A DNA stretch of 64,000 bases from Paenibacillus_V sp046244365 (GCF_046244365.1 NZ_CP176395.1:2604001-2668000), one strand, 5' to 3'. Numbered from the stretch's first letter, positions 1 to 9,653 are shown. Numbers and translations: made by a program. Notes: generated by a model not told the origin, from the letters alone.

Positions 1-243
1 TTGTTCATATTGCGGCTCGGGCACTTCATGGACACGGGCTTCGAGCAGATCATTCTGATGCTGAATGCCATGAACCGGGAGGTCGGCGAAGTGTTCGATA
101 CCTATGTGTATTCCGTCGGTATAAACCAATCCCAATTTAGCTACAGCACGGCGGTTGGACTGTTCAAATCGGTCGTGGGCCTGATTCTGGTGCTGGCGAC
201 GAACGCTCTGGCCAAAAAAACCGGCGAAGAAGGCATTTATTAA
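1..243 (+). CDS. Sugar ABC transporter permease, C-terminal part (LplB type)
   Basis: The 5' end is cut by the window; about 80 residues remain. They match the end of an LplB/YtcP-group binding-protein-dependent permease: the FDTYVYSVGI segment, then a last hydrophobic helix and a short polar tail ending in GEEGIY. The protein is an inner-membrane channel subunit paired with the permease that starts 24 bases downstream, and served by the lipoprotein at 1198. The whole operon begins upstream of the window. No ATPase gene is visible nearby, which is usual for this group because a shared MsmX-like ATPase serves several systems. The family call is firm; the sugar is unknown. Confidence 0.88.
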   Translation: MFILRLGHFMDTGFEQIILMLNAMNREVGEVFDTYVYSVGINQSQFSYSTAVGLFKSVVGLILVLATNALAKKTGEEGIY

Positions 244-267
244 ATACAACTCGGAAGAAGGGATTCC

Positions 268-1143
268 ATGAAAGAACGAACGCTTGGAAGCAGGCTGTTC
301 GATATCGGTAATTTAACGCTGCTTATTGCGTTTGCGGTCATTACGCTTGTTCCTTTTCTATATATGGTTCTGGGATCGCTGGCATCGCCGGAGGAATTTA
401 CCAGACAGGGTATGGTGCTTATTCCGAAGCGGTTCTCGCTGGAGGCTTATACGTACATTTTCTCGACGAACACGATTGTCCGGAGTTTGCTCAACACCGT
501 TTACATTACGGTCGTCGGGACCCTGATCAACATTTTTTTTACGGCGGTAATGGCTTATCCGTTGTCAAGGAGAGAGCTGCTGGGCCGCAAGCCCGTGATG
601 CTAATGATTATTTTTTCCATGCTCTTCAGCGGAGGGATGATCCCTACCTTCTTGATCGTGAAGGCACTCGGTTTAATGAATTCCTTGTGGTCCCTGTTAA
701 TTCCGGGAGCGATCAGCGCGTTTAATCTGATTATTCTCAAAAACTTTTTTCAGCAAATGCCCGAAGGGATCGAGGAATCGGCCAAAATCGACGGCTGCAA
801 CGACCTCGGTATTCTGTTCAAAATCGTGCTGCCGCTGTCGCTGCCGGCTATCGCCACCTTCTCGCTGTTCTATGCGGTCGGACATTGGAATTCCTTTTTC
901 TCCGCCATTTTGTACATTAACGATACCACGAAATGGCCGATACAAGTCATATTGCGGCAGGTCGTTATTATGGCTGAGGGGGGAATCGGCGATTCCAGCC
1001 AAGTAAACGATTCGTTTGCGATTCCGCCGCAGTCGATCAAAATGGCGGTCATCACGGTATCTACGCTGCCGATTTTGCTGGTGTATCCGTTTTTGCAGAA
1101 GCATTTTGCCAAAGGCGTTTTATTGGGTTCGGTTAAAGGATGA
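268..1143 (+). CDS. Sugar ABC transporter permease (LplC/YtcP type)
   Basis: This 291-residue membrane protein has about six hydrophobic helices and the cytoplasmic EAA loop (EESAKIDGCNDLGILFKIVL, near residues 170-190) that docks on the ATPase. It ends in GSVKG, as LplC-like permeases do. It would form a heterodimeric channel with the preceding permease and import an oligosaccharide bound by the lipoprotein encoded next. GAAGAAGGG lies a few bases before the ATG. Spacing of 24 bases to the gene before and 54 to the gene after supports one operon. Substrate cannot be read from the sequence. Confidence 0.95.
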   Translation: MKERTLGSRLFDIGNLTLLIAFAVITLVPFLYMVLGSLASPEEFTRQGMVLIPKRFSLEAYTYIFSTNTIVRSLLNTVYITVVGTLINIFFTAVMAYPLSRRELLGRKPVMLMIIFSMLFSGGMIPTFLIVKALGLMNSLWSLLIPGAISAFNLIILKNFFQQMPEGIEESAKIDGCNDLGILFKIVLPLSLPAIATFSLFYAVGHWNSFFSAILYINDTTKWPIQVILRQVVIMAEGGIGDSSQVNDSFAIPPQSIKMAVITVSTLPILLVYPFLQKHFAKGVLLGSVKG

Positions 1144-1197
1144 TGCTTTCTTCGTCGTCTTTTACTATACAATAAGAGAGTATAAGGGAGGATCACA

Positions 1198-2739
1198 ATG
1201 AGAGAATGGACGGGAATGAAACGGAGTGGCTGGAAAGTTATCGGGGCGGTCTCTTTATCTGTAGGACTGGTTGCCGGTTGCGGCAGTCAAGGATCGGAAA
1301 CGGCTTCGAGCTCGTCGCCTATACCGACATCGCAGGAAACGGCGAAGCCTAAGGAGCCGCTCAAGCTATCGATGATGAATATGTATTATTCGGCGGAGCC
1401 GCCTAAAGCGGACAATGAGGCTGTCAAAATGATAGAAGCGTATACGGGAGCGAAACTGGACATCACATGGGTGCCGAATTCGGCCTACAACGATAAAATC
1501 AACGCAACGATTGCGGCAGGCGAGCTTCCCAAGATCATGATGATTGCCAGCAACAAAAGCCCCGGTATCGTCAATGCGGTTCAATCCGGCATGTTCTGGG
1601 AAATCGGCCCTTACTTGAAGGATTACCCGAATCTAAGCAAGCTGAACCCTTTGGTGTTGAATAATATTGCCGTTGACGGCAAGGTGTACGGCATCTTTAG
1701 AAGCCGTCCGGTTGCGCGGGAAGGGGTTATTTTGCGGAAAGATTGGCTGGATGCGGTTGGCCTGAGCGCACCCAAAACGATCGACGACTTCTACAATGTC
1801 GTGAAAGCGTTCGCCACGAAGGACCCGGACAAGAATGGCAAGGACGATACGTTCGGGATGTATGAAGGACGGGGAATGAACGGCTTCCAGACGTTTCTGG
1901 CCTGGTACGGCGGTCCGAATTTGTACGGCGTTCAAGACGGCAAGATCGTCCCTGATTTTATGACCAAGGAATACGTGGACGCGATGAAGCTGTACAAGCG
2001 GATGTATGACGAGAAGCTGATCAATCAGGACTTTGCCGTAGTGCCGGGTACGAAGCGGCAGGAAGCGATCAACCAAGGAAAAGCCGGACTAATCATCAGT
2101 ACGCTCGACGACGTGAACGCAGGCTTCAACGATTTGGTCAAGGCGAATCCGAACGCGGTGCTTGATGTGGTCAGCCGGATTAACGGGCCGAAGGGCGAAC
2201 GATTGATGCTGTACAACGGCGGCTACGTCGGCACGTACATGTTCCCGAAGACGAGCGTAAAAACCGAGCAGGAACTGAAGCAAATTCTAGGCTTCATGGA
2301 TAAGCTGGCGGACCAAAAGATGCAAAATTTGTTCGAGTGGGGCGTGGAGGGCAAGCATTTTAAAATCGAGAACGGAAAACCGGCGCGCACGGACGGCAAA
2401 GCGTACGAAACGGATATTAACTCGGTCTACCAAATCCGCTTCGATGACGGAGGCATGGCAGATGCCGGCGAAGATATGCCGATCGTCAAGAAATACAAGC
2501 AGATGTTCAAGGAGAATACGCCGATCGCCGTAGCCAATCCGGCCGAATCGTTCCAGTCGGCTACGCTTGCGGAGAAAGGCTCGGAAATCACGAAAATCGT
2601 GCAGGATGCCCGAATCAAATTCATCATGGGCACAATCGATGAAGCGGGCTGGAACCAGGCGGTCGAGCAATGGAAGAAGAGCGGCGGGGACAAGGTGATC
2701 GAGGAGTACACCGCGCAGTACGCCAAGCAGAAAAAGTAA
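1198..2739 (+). CDS. Extracellular sugar-binding lipoprotein of ABC transporter
   Basis: This 513-residue protein starts with a signal peptide and a lipobox LVAGC, so Cys28 would be lipidated and the protein held on the outer face of the membrane. A Ser/Thr/Pro-rich linker follows, then a family-1 type solute-binding fold (GKVYGIFRSRPV and KDWLDAVGL are typical of the LipO/LplA group). AAGGGAGG lies 6 bases before the ATG; an internal ATG at codon 7 is an alternative start. It follows two cognate permeases and precedes an AraC regulator with an outer sensor domain. Ligand unknown, perhaps an oligosaccharide. Confidence 0.93.
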   Translation: MREWTGMKRSGWKVIGAVSLSVGLVAGCGSQGSETASSSSPIPTSQETAKPKEPLKLSMMNMYYSAEPPKADNEAVKMIEAYTGAKLDITWVPNSAYNDKINATIAAGELPKIMMIASNKSPGIVNAVQSGMFWEIGPYLKDYPNLSKLNPLVLNNIAVDGKVYGIFRSRPVAREGVILRKDWLDAVGLSAPKTIDDFYNVVKAFATKDPDKNGKDDTFGMYEGRGMNGFQTFLAWYGGPNLYGVQDGKIVPDFMTKEYVDAMKLYKRMYDEKLINQDFAVVPGTKRQEAINQGKAGLIISTLDDVNAGFNDLVKANPNAVLDVVSRINGPKGERLMLYNGGYVGTYMFPKTSVKTEQELKQILGFMDKLADQKMQNLFEWGVEGKHFKIENGKPARTDGKAYETDINSVYQIRFDDGGMADAGEDMPIVKKYKQMFKENTPIAVANPAESFQSATLAEKGSEITKIVQDARIKFIMGTIDEAGWNQAVEQWKKSGGDKVIEEYTAQYAKQKK

Positions 2740-2785
2740 GACGAAGCTAGCCCGAAGGCGGCCGCTGCATTACAATAGAACTTCG

Positions 2786-2817
2786 GGAATTCACTGCCGG
2801 GACCGGTAGTGAATTCC
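2786..2817 (+). terminator. Strong stem-loop after binding-protein gene
   Basis: GGAATTCACTGCC (2786-2798) pairs with GGTAGTGAATTCC (2805-2817), a 13-bp stem with one G-U pair and a 6-base loop. There is no clear T run after it, so it may be an attenuator or a 3' mRNA stabiliser for the abundant binding-protein message rather than a full terminator. It also covers an upstream GTG that could otherwise be taken as the next gene's start. Confidence 0.5.
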
Positions 2818-2853
2818 TTGCCTATTTCGAACCTTCTGGAGGTTGTCCCGTTC

Positions 2854-5136
2854 ATGAGATTCCGTCCGCCTAAATTTTTACTGAGGCTGATTTTGTTCAG
2901 CTTGCTTTTGGGGACCCTTCCGGTGCTTATTTTAGGGGTGTTGTCTTATCAGAAGTCGTCCGAGATCATTCAGGATAAGGTAGCCAAAGGCAACATGCTG
3001 AATTTGGAGCAGACCCAGCAAAGGGTGGAGCAGATCCTGAAGACGGCAGACAAATCCGCGACGCAATTCATCGGCTCATCGCTCGTGAATTCGGCATTGA
3101 ATATGCGGTTAACCCCGAACCAGTTTGAAACGGTAAATGCGTTGCTGCAAGGACTTTTACAGCTGCAAAGTTTTGATCTGGGCATCCAGGACATACTGCT
3201 CGTCAGCTTGAAAAGCGGGTGGGCGCTAGATAACAGCACGGAAGTGCTCCCTTTGGACGGTTTTGAACAGAGCGCTATGGTGAAGCAATACGCCGCGAAC
3301 GGCAAAACCAGCTACTGGACGCATGATGAAACGGGAGAGCAGGTGCATCTGGTCAAAAAGCTGCCGCTGCACGCATCCAGCCCTACGGGGCTCATTATCG
3401 TCAAATTCAAAAGCAAAGAGATCAACAAGCTGCTGGCAAACGACCGTGAGCTTGGCGAAGTGATGATTCTTGATGAAAATAACCGCATTCTTGCGCATAG
3501 CGATCCTGTCCAGGTCGGCAAAGACATGAGCGGGGCTGCAGAATTTCAGCCGATTCACAGCGGGTCGGAGGCGGTAGGCACATATAATTCTACGGCAAAG
3601 GCCAATGACGATATTGGCGTAACCTTCCGGAGATCGCCTTATAATGGCTGGACCTATGTTTCCGTTTCCGCGGTTGATCTGATCACGAAAGATTCAAGGG
3701 TGATCGAATGGTATACGTACACCGCATGCCTCCTCATTCTAGCGGTTACGATGATTCTGGCTTGGCTGGGCTCGAGAAAAATGTACAGTCCGATAAGCCG
3801 GTTGTACCGCTCGCTGCAGGCGGAGTCGAAGGCTGCTGAACCGGCTGATACGGACGAGTTGGCCTTTATCGGCAGTCAGGTCGATGAAATGCTTCATACG
3901 AAGCATCGCTTGACCGGCATTATTGAAGTCCAGCGGCGGCAAGTCGAGGAACTGTTTCTAATCAAGCTTTATCAAGGGGAAGTCCGCAGCCGGGAAATCG
4001 GCGAAAAGCTGGTAAACTTCGCTTACCAAAATACTTGGGATCGCATATGCGTGATGGCGGTTCAGATCGATTCGATAGAAGGCACCCGGTATGAGGAAAT
4101 GGATGAGGATCTGCTTCTCTTCGCGATTAACAACATCGTCGGCGAAATCATCCCGTCAACCGAGAGGCTGAAGCCGACAGTTGTACGCCGAACCCAGGTA
4201 ACGCTGCTCGGCTGCTTGGAAGAGAGCGAAGAAGCGTGCAAAAAGCGGATCAACGATCTGGCGGCAGAAATCCGGCAGAAGGTCGGGCATTACCTGAAGC
4301 TGGAGGTCAGCATCGGCATCAGCCGCTTCTATGGCGCGATCGAGGAAGCTCACATGGCTTACCAGGACGCGACCGAGGCTTTGAAATATACGATTCGGAT
4401 CGGAACCGGTTCTATCATCTACATCGAAGATGCGGAGCCGGAAGGAACGATTCTGTCGCTGCTCCCCGGACGGACCGTACAAGAGCTGCTGGATGCCGTG
4501 AAGCTGGCCGATACTGCGCGAGCGGATCATTTGCTGGAAAGCTACCTGCAGGACATTTTTCAAGAAAAAGTCAGTCACAGAGAATATTTTGTGCCGCTTA
4601 CCGCTTTCCTGCTTGATCTTGTAAGAATGGCGCATCATGCCGGCGAACCGATCGCTTCGCTCTACAACGGCGAGAAAACGCTGATCGACCAGTTGTACCG
4701 GCTCAAGACGGTCAAAGAAATCGGGCAGTGGTTTCGGGAAACGCTCCTCTTTCCGCTGATCGAGCAGTTCGAGAAGAAACGGAAATCACAGTACATGCGC
4801 ATATCGGATCAGATGGTGGAGATGATCCATGCGGAAGCCGAGACGGATTTGTCGCTCGATCTGTGCGCTTCCCGGCTGGGCTACCATCCGGATTACATAC
4901 GCGGCGTATTCCGCAAGGAAACGGGCATCAATTTCAGCGACTATTTATCCGGCTTTCGGCTGAGAAGGGCGAAGGAAATGCTGGTCGAGACGGATATGAA
5001 AATATCCGAAATCGCCGAGCGGCTCAGGTATAACAACTCGCAAAATTTTATCCGCTATTTCCGCAAGCAGGAAGGGATTACGCCGGGACAATACCGGGAA
5101 AAGCGGATTTCGGCCGATTCTTCCGCACTCGAATAA
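2854..5136 (+). CDS. Membrane-bound AraC-family regulator with extracellular sensor (YesN-like)
   Basis: This is a 760-residue, two-membrane-segment regulator. TM1 is near residues 8-32, an extracytoplasmic Cache-like sensor fills about 33-285, TM2 lies near 286-308, and a long cytoplasmic linker leads to two AraC-type helix-turn-helix motifs at about 650-755 (SLDLCASRLGYHPDYIRGVF and ISEIAERLRYNNSQNFIRYF). I start at the ATG at 2854 because CTGGAGG precedes it; an in-frame GTG at 2809 falls in the hairpin. Position after an ABC operon suggests it senses the external sugar and controls that operon. This reading is an inference from known AraC/ABC pairs. Confidence 0.9.
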   Translation: MRFRPPKFLLRLILFSLLLGTLPVLILGVLSYQKSSEIIQDKVAKGNMLNLEQTQQRVEQILKTADKSATQFIGSSLVNSALNMRLTPNQFETVNALLQGLLQLQSFDLGIQDILLVSLKSGWALDNSTEVLPLDGFEQSAMVKQYAANGKTSYWTHDETGEQVHLVKKLPLHASSPTGLIIVKFKSKEINKLLANDRELGEVMILDENNRILAHSDPVQVGKDMSGAAEFQPIHSGSEAVGTYNSTAKANDDIGVTFRRSPYNGWTYVSVSAVDLITKDSRVIEWYTYTACLLILAVTMILAWLGSRKMYSPISRLYRSLQAESKAAEPADTDELAFIGSQVDEMLHTKHRLTGIIEVQRRQVEELFLIKLYQGEVRSREIGEKLVNFAYQNTWDRICVMAVQIDSIEGTRYEEMDEDLLLFAINNIVGEIIPSTERLKPTVVRRTQVTLLGCLEESEEACKKRINDLAAEIRQKVGHYLKLEVSIGISRFYGAIEEAHMAYQDATEALKYTIRIGTGSIIYIEDAEPEGTILSLLPGRTVQELLDAVKLADTARADHLLESYLQDIFQEKVSHREYFVPLTAFLLDLVRMAHHAGEPIASLYNGEKTLIDQLYRLKTVKEIGQWFRETLLFPLIEQFEKKRKSQYMRISDQMVEMIHAEAETDLSLDLCASRLGYHPDYIRGVFRKETGINFSDYLSGFRLRRAKEMLVETDMKISEIAERLRYNNSQNFIRYFRKQEGITPGQYREKRISADSSALE

Positions 5137-5182
5137 TAACCCTGCGAACCGCTTATCCAATCAGCGGTTTCGCAGGGTTATT
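5135..5182. terminator. Bidirectional terminator between convergent genes
   Basis: AATAACCCTGCGAACCGCT (5135-5153) is almost perfectly repeated in inverted form at 5163-5182, with one bulged base and a 9-base loop. A/T-rich ends on both sides fit a terminator serving the plus-strand AraC gene and the minus-strand isomerase gene. Confidence 0.75.
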
Positions 5183-5273
5183 CGTCCTTCCCGCAATCGG
5201 GTCATGCGGCAACTGGCCGCCGCCGCGCTGTGTTGTGACAAGCTCCGATAGGAGAGCGCGCTTTCGTACAGGT

Positions 5274-6149
5274 CTAACGGAACCTTTTAATAAACTCGAC
5301 TGCGCGGCGGATATCCGCTTCCGGGCTTGCGCCTACTTCGCGTTCGATCGTCAAATACCCTTTGTAGCCGATATCGGACAGCGCCGCAAAATAATCGTCG
5401 AAACGGACGTTGCCTTCGCCGAGCGGCACTTCGCGGAACGCTTCTCCGGAGGCTGCCATGTCGGAGATCTCTTCGTGAGACATCCCCTTATGCCCAAGGA
5501 AGCCGTAAACGGCGATCGGATCGACGAAGTCGCGCAGCTTGAGGCCGTCTTTGACATGCGTGTGCACGATATAGTCCTTAAGCGTATAGACGCCCTTCAC
5601 GGGATCGTCTCCGGTCACCATAACGAAATTGGCGGGATCGAAATTGACGGCTACCCCTGTGGAGCTCAGCTTGTCCAGAAAGGCTTTCAGATGCGAGGCG
5701 GTTTCCGGTCCCGTCTCGATCGCGAAATGCGCGTTCATGCTTGCCGCATAAGATGCTAGCTCTTCGCACGCTTCCAGCATCGGCCGATAGAAAGGATGCG
5801 ATTCCTCCGGCACGATGCCGATATGCGTCGTTACGACGTTCGTGCCAAGCTCAAGAGCCAGATCGAGGATACGCTTCGATTTTTCCACCTTATGCGGATT
5901 TTCCGATTCATCCTGGAAGCCGTGGCCTCCCAGGTCGCCGCATAACGCAGCGACTTCCAGCCCGAGCGAGCCGATATACGCTTTGAGCTCCTTGCGCGCC
6001 GCAGGAGACAAGTTGTAAGGATCCATCTCGCCGCGGACCGCGAAAATTTGCACGCCTTCCGCTCCGACCTCAGCCGCTTTCTTCAACCCTTCGCGAACGC
6101 CGACGCCGAAGCTGTCGACGATGACGCCGATCTTATTCGTTAGCTTCAT
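5274..6149 (-). CDS. Sugar phosphate isomerase/epimerase-like TIM barrel
   Basis: This 291-residue protein has the xylose-isomerase-like TIM-barrel pattern: GVQIFAVRGE near the start, THIGIVPEE, AIETGPET, VNFDPANF, HTHVKDG and the closing TIEREVG. The Glu, Asp, His and Glu residues in these motifs are the usual divalent-metal ligands of the AP-endonuclease-2 superfamily. It overlaps the dehydrogenase gene upstream by 4 bases (ATGA), so the two are translationally coupled and probably act in one sugar or inositol-like catabolic route. Members act as isomerases, epimerases or dehydratases, so the exact reaction is open. Confidence 0.85.
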   Translation of the reverse strand: MKLTNKIGVIVDSFGVGVREGLKKAAEVGAEGVQIFAVRGEMDPYNLSPAARKELKAYIGSLGLEVAALCGDLGGHGFQDESENPHKVEKSKRILDLALELGTNVVTTHIGIVPEESHPFYRPMLEACEELASYAASMNAHFAIETGPETASHLKAFLDKLSSTGVAVNFDPANFVMVTGDDPVKGVYTLKDYIVHTHVKDGLKLRDFVDPIAVYGFLGHKGMSHEEISDMAASGEAFREVPLGEGNVRFDDYFAALSDIGYKGYLTIEREVGASPEADIRRAVEFIKRFR

Positions 6150-7225
6150 CCGCTGCTCTCCCTAAAATGAATTTCCCGGCCGAGCTTTGCCGACTCGTAG
6201 ATGCCGCATAATATTTTCATCATTTCCACCCCGTCCTCTACGGGACTAAGCGTGACGGTACGGCCCAGGCACGAGTCGACGAAATGATTGATTTCGTTCG
6301 CAAAGCCCTGTCCCACGTCAAAAGCGAGATTGTCTACCTGAGGCGTGACGTTCAGAATCGTATCGTGCCTTTCGCTGACCAGCAGCAGTTCCGGTTCGAG
6401 CTCCACGCCGCCTTTTTCCCCGTAGATTTTAGCCGTAATTTCATCTTTCTTCGCATGAAGGGTGAAGCTTACGTCTACAAGAAGCGAGGCGCCGTTCTCG
6501 AAACGGATCAGCGCGTTAGCCAAATCCTCTACGTCGTTCTTGTCCGGATCGTAATCCGAAGACTTGTAGTAGGAAATGTTTTGCACGTTCGAACGGTTGC
6601 CGAGCTTTTTGTACGTGTTGCCGCTCACCGACGCCACCTTCGGTCTGCCCATTAAATACCAGCAGAGGTCGATCACGTGCACGCCCAAGTCGATTAACGG
6701 GCCGCCGCCTGACCGTTCCAGGTCGGAGAACCAACCGCCCGGATTGCCGATTCTGCGCAGACATGAAGCTTTGGCGTAGTACACGTCGCCGATTTCTCCC
6801 GCTTCGATGAAGCGGTTTACGATTTTCGTGTTGCTGCCGTAACGGCGGACGAATCCGACCTGCAGCACGCGATCGCTTGCCCGTACGGCTTTCTCCACCT
6901 CGAGCGCTTCCTCGACCGTTTTGCAGAGCGGCTTCTCGACCAGCACATGCTTGCCTGCTTGAATGGCGGCGATGGCGATCGGGGCATGCGAGTTGTTGTG
7001 CGTGCAAATGCTGACCGCATCCAGCTCCGGATCCTTCAGCATTTCGCGATAGTCCGTGTAAATGCGGGTTACCCCGTACTGCTCCGCCTTCTTGGCGGCT
7101 CGTTCCTCGATCAGATCGCAGAACGCAACCATTTCGACTTCCTGATTGGCCGCATACGAACGCATATGAACGCCGGAAATGCCGCCTGTGCCGATAATGC
7201 CTATTCTCAGCTTCGCCATAGTCAT
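6146..7225 (-). CDS. Gfo/Idh/MocA-family oxidoreductase
   Basis: The 359-residue protein starts with a Rossmann NAD(P)-binding motif (IGIIGTGGISGVH) and carries the family EKP motif (LVEKPLCKT, near residue 95) and the DLGVHVIDL segment of the C-terminal substrate domain. Such enzymes oxidise or reduce sugars, inositols or sugar acids in the cytoplasm. AGAGAGG precedes the ATG. The downstream isomerase overlaps by 4 bases and an AraC regulator lies upstream in the same direction, which together look like a small sugar-conversion operon with its regulator. Substrate unknown. Confidence 0.92.
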   Translation of the reverse strand: MTMAKLRIGIIGTGGISGVHMRSYAANQEVEMVAFCDLIEERAAKKAEQYGVTRIYTDYREMLKDPELDAVSICTHNNSHAPIAIAAIQAGKHVLVEKPLCKTVEEALEVEKAVRASDRVLQVGFVRRYGSNTKIVNRFIEAGEIGDVYYAKASCLRRIGNPGGWFSDLERSGGGPLIDLGVHVIDLCWYLMGRPKVASVSGNTYKKLGNRSNVQNISYYKSSDYDPDKNDVEDLANALIRFENGASLLVDVSFTLHAKKDEITAKIYGEKGGVELEPELLLVSERHDTILNVTPQVDNLAFDVGQGFANEINHFVDSCLGRTVTLSPVEDGVEMMKILCGIYESAKLGREIHFRESSG

Positions 7226-7401
7226 GTTCGCCTCTCTTCCTTTGCGGATGCCCTCTTGCCTTTCTCAAAATCTCAGGAAGCATTAACTCCGCTGATTGTT
7301 CGATTTCTCGGTAAACGTCTGGCGCTAAAAGACGCCGAATGGCGTTTATCCTTGTTGGAATCGTATCAAGAAGCGGCGGGAGCTGTCTTTAACCATAACG
7401 G

Positions 7402-8328
7402 TTAATCGATTGTTCCTTTTTTGCGATTGACGATCAGCTGCTGGTAGTCTGTAGGGGAGACGCCGTAGCTTTTGCGGAACGCTTTGCTGAACGTGTGGAT
7501 GGATTGATAGCCGAGCTTTTCGGATATTTGCGTGATGCTGTAGGCCGAGTCCTTCAGCCATTCTACGGCTTTCTCGAACCGTCTGCGGTTGAAATATTGC
7601 TTGATGGTGAAGCCCGTCTTTTGCGAAAAAAGATGGGACAGATGGGAGTAGCTGTAGCCTAATTTCTCTTCGAGCTGCGTAAGCTTGATAATCGTTCCGT
7701 TTTCCAGGTTGCTGTCGATATAGTGAATGATTTCGTAAATGAGGCTTTGATTCGCATCCGCCGCATTTTGGCGGGAATACTGCTTCTCCCAGCTGTCGAA
7801 AAAACTCCGGTACGTGAAAAAGATAATTTGGAGCAGATAGGTTTTGATCAGCAGATCGGAGTAGTCCTTCAGATTGATCAGCTCGTTGAAAATACCGAGA
7901 AACGGCGCTTCGATACCGAATTTATCCGCGGTTACCGGTATTTGCACCTGATCGAACATACGCTGAACGTGAATAAGGCTGCCATATTCGCTTTTGGACG
8001 TGTCGAAGCCGAAGCCGATGTAATAGTAGCGGAACGGGTCGACCGCATCGGCTTGGCCGTCGTGACGCTCCCCGGGCAAGCTGATATAAACGTCGCCGGC
8101 TTTGACCGGATAACGCTTGTCATTGCTGTAGTAATACCCGCTGCCCGAGGCGATATAGCTGATTTCATAGCAAAACTGGAAGTGGTTCCCTATGGAAAAA
8201 CCGGTCTCTCCGCTTAAATCTCCGACCTGATAAAGAAGGATGGCGTCGTATTTCCGGGGATCGTTGTAATACTTGTTGTCAAAATGAAATTTGGTCCCGC
8301 TGTTTCTGGCATTTGTCTGCTCGAACAT
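7402..8328 (-). CDS. AraC-family transcriptional regulator with cupin-type sensor
   Basis: This 308-residue soluble regulator has an N-terminal cupin-like ligand domain (EISYIASGSGYYYSND, then GDVYISLPGERHDG) and a C-terminal pair of AraC helix-turn-helix motifs (IIKLTQLEEKLGYSYSHLSH and ITQISEKLGYQSIHTFSKAF). It lies 176 bases upstream of the dehydrogenase/isomerase pair on the same strand and probably controls it. A short stem followed by CTTTT on the minus strand (about 7326-7345) may partly separate the two. The effector is probably a sugar, but that is not shown by sequence. Confidence 0.92.
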   Translation of the reverse strand: MFEQTNARNSGTKFHFDNKYYNDPRKYDAILLYQVGDLSGETGFSIGNHFQFCYEISYIASGSGYYYSNDKRYPVKAGDVYISLPGERHDGQADAVDPFRYYYIGFGFDTSKSEYGSLIHVQRMFDQVQIPVTADKFGIEAPFLGIFNELINLKDYSDLLIKTYLLQIIFFTYRSFFDSWEKQYSRQNAADANQSLIYEIIHYIDSNLENGTIIKLTQLEEKLGYSYSHLSHLFSQKTGFTIKQYFNRRRFEKAVEWLKDSAYSITQISEKLGYQSIHTFSKAFRKSYGVSPTDYQQLIVNRKKGTID

Positions 8329-8759
8329 GCACTCCGACCTCTCGACATTTCGTTACCTAGTCATTTCGACGGGCGCCCGCCAAACCCTTGCAGTCTTGAG
8401 GCAATTTGTCCTGTTTGTATCGGAAGGAACGTACGGAACGTAAAGGATCAGGGGAAGCCGAATGCCGCGATAGGGGCCCTTTATCCAGAGAGAACGGAAC
8501 GTTCGCCGGGAAGCGGTTAATCCGCCCTGGGGCCAGGTTGTGCGCGAAGGCCGCGTTTTCGCCGCCGGAGGCGAATTGAAGGCGTTTGTCACGGTACATT
8601 TCGTGCGGCACCCTCATATTCTAACCATGTGGATGGATGCATTCGGGGACGAAGCAGGGGGATGCACGCCGGTTTCGGAAGCGAATCGTCCGCATCGGCA
8701 AACCGGTACGCTTTAACGTAACTTTTCGACCATACTCGTGCAAAGGAAGCGTATAGATC
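8329..8759. other. 431-bp intergenic region, no gene supported
   Basis: The region separates the divergent AraC and murI genes, so it must carry both promoters. It holds a 10-bp palindrome CGGGCGCCCG near 8370, three copies of GGAACGT between about 8425 and 8501, and on the plus strand an open frame of about 80 codons (8473-8715) without a ribosome binding site. AAGGAAG about 11 bases before the GTG at 8760 is the murI ribosome binding site. I see no recognisable protein or RNA. Confidence 0.5.
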
Positions 8760-9569
8760 GTGCAGCAAGCGATAGCGATATTGGATTCAGGCGTCGGCGG
8801 ATTAACGGTCGTCAAAGAAGTCATGCGTCAGCTTCCACAAGAAAAAATCATCTATTTCGGCGATACGGCGCGTACGCCGTACGGGCCGAGGACGCCTGCC
8901 GAGGTTTCCATGTTCACAGGACAAATCGTCGATTACTTAATGCAATTTCGTCCGAAAATGATTGTCATTGCCTGCAATACCGCTACCGCCGTCGCTCTCG
9001 AGCAAATCCGTTCGTCGGTGCCCGTCCCGGTCGTGGGCGTCATACACCCCGGCGCCAGAGCGGCGATCAAAACGACCCGCAGAGGCCTCGTCGGCGTGAT
9101 CGGAACGGACGGAATGGTTCGCAGCGGCGCTTACGAGATCGCGCTGAAGGAATTGTCGCCGTTCGTCGAGGTGATCAGTCTCGCCTGTCCGCAATTCGTG
9201 CCGCTCGTGGAACGAGGGCAATTCCGCACCGAACAGACGCGGGAGATCATCGGAAGGACGCTGGCTCCGCTTGCCGGCCGCCCGATGGACTGTTTGATTC
9301 TCGGCTGTACGCACTATCCGTTCATCAGCGAAGCGATCGCCGAAGCGATGGGACCGTCGGTTACGCTGATCAGTTCGGCCGACGAAACGGCCCGCGAGAT
9401 CAGTACGCTGCTGTATCACAGCGGGCGGCTTGCCAAAGCCAGCCAGCTTCCGGTGCACCAGTTTTCGTGCAGCGGCGACCCGGTCATGTTTCGGAAGATC
9501 GCACGGGAATGGCTTGGCGAACAGATCAAAGTCACGCCGGTCGTTTGGCAGGTTCCGCAAATCGTATAA
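8760..9569 (+). CDS. murI: Glutamate racemase
   Basis: This 269-residue protein converts L-glutamate to D-glutamate for peptidoglycan. It has the DSGVGG motif at the start and both catalytic-cysteine motifs, ACNTAT (Cys near residue 71) and GCTHYPF (Cys near 182), plus the VGVIHPGA segment. Length matches MurI/RacE. The start is GTG, chosen because it begins in front of the family's N-terminal AIAILDSG. A strong terminator follows. The next gene encodes a probable gamma-D-glutamyl peptidase, so the local theme is cell-wall D-glutamate metabolism. Confidence 0.95.
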   Translation: MQQAIAILDSGVGGLTVVKEVMRQLPQEKIIYFGDTARTPYGPRTPAEVSMFTGQIVDYLMQFRPKMIVIACNTATAVALEQIRSSVPVPVVGVIHPGARAAIKTTRRGLVGVIGTDGMVRSGAYEIALKELSPFVEVISLACPQFVPLVERGQFRTEQTREIIGRTLAPLAGRPMDCLILGCTHYPFISEAIAEAMGPSVTLISSADETAREISTLLYHSGRLAKASQLPVHQFSCSGDPVMFRKIAREWLGEQIKVTPVVWQVPQIV

Positions 9570-9611
9570 GGGAAGCATATGGCGAAGAACGATCGTTGCC
9601 TGCATTCGCCA

Positions 9612-9653
9612 AAAGACGGATCAGCCGGTATTTCCGGTTGATCCGTCTTTTTG
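9612..9653 (+). terminator. Intrinsic terminator of murI
   Basis: AAAGACGGATCAGCCGG (9612-9628) pairs with CCGGTTGATCCGTCTTT (9634-9650), a 17-bp stem with one G-U pair and a 5-base loop, followed by TTT. It would end murI transcription before the peptidase gene. Confidence 0.88.
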
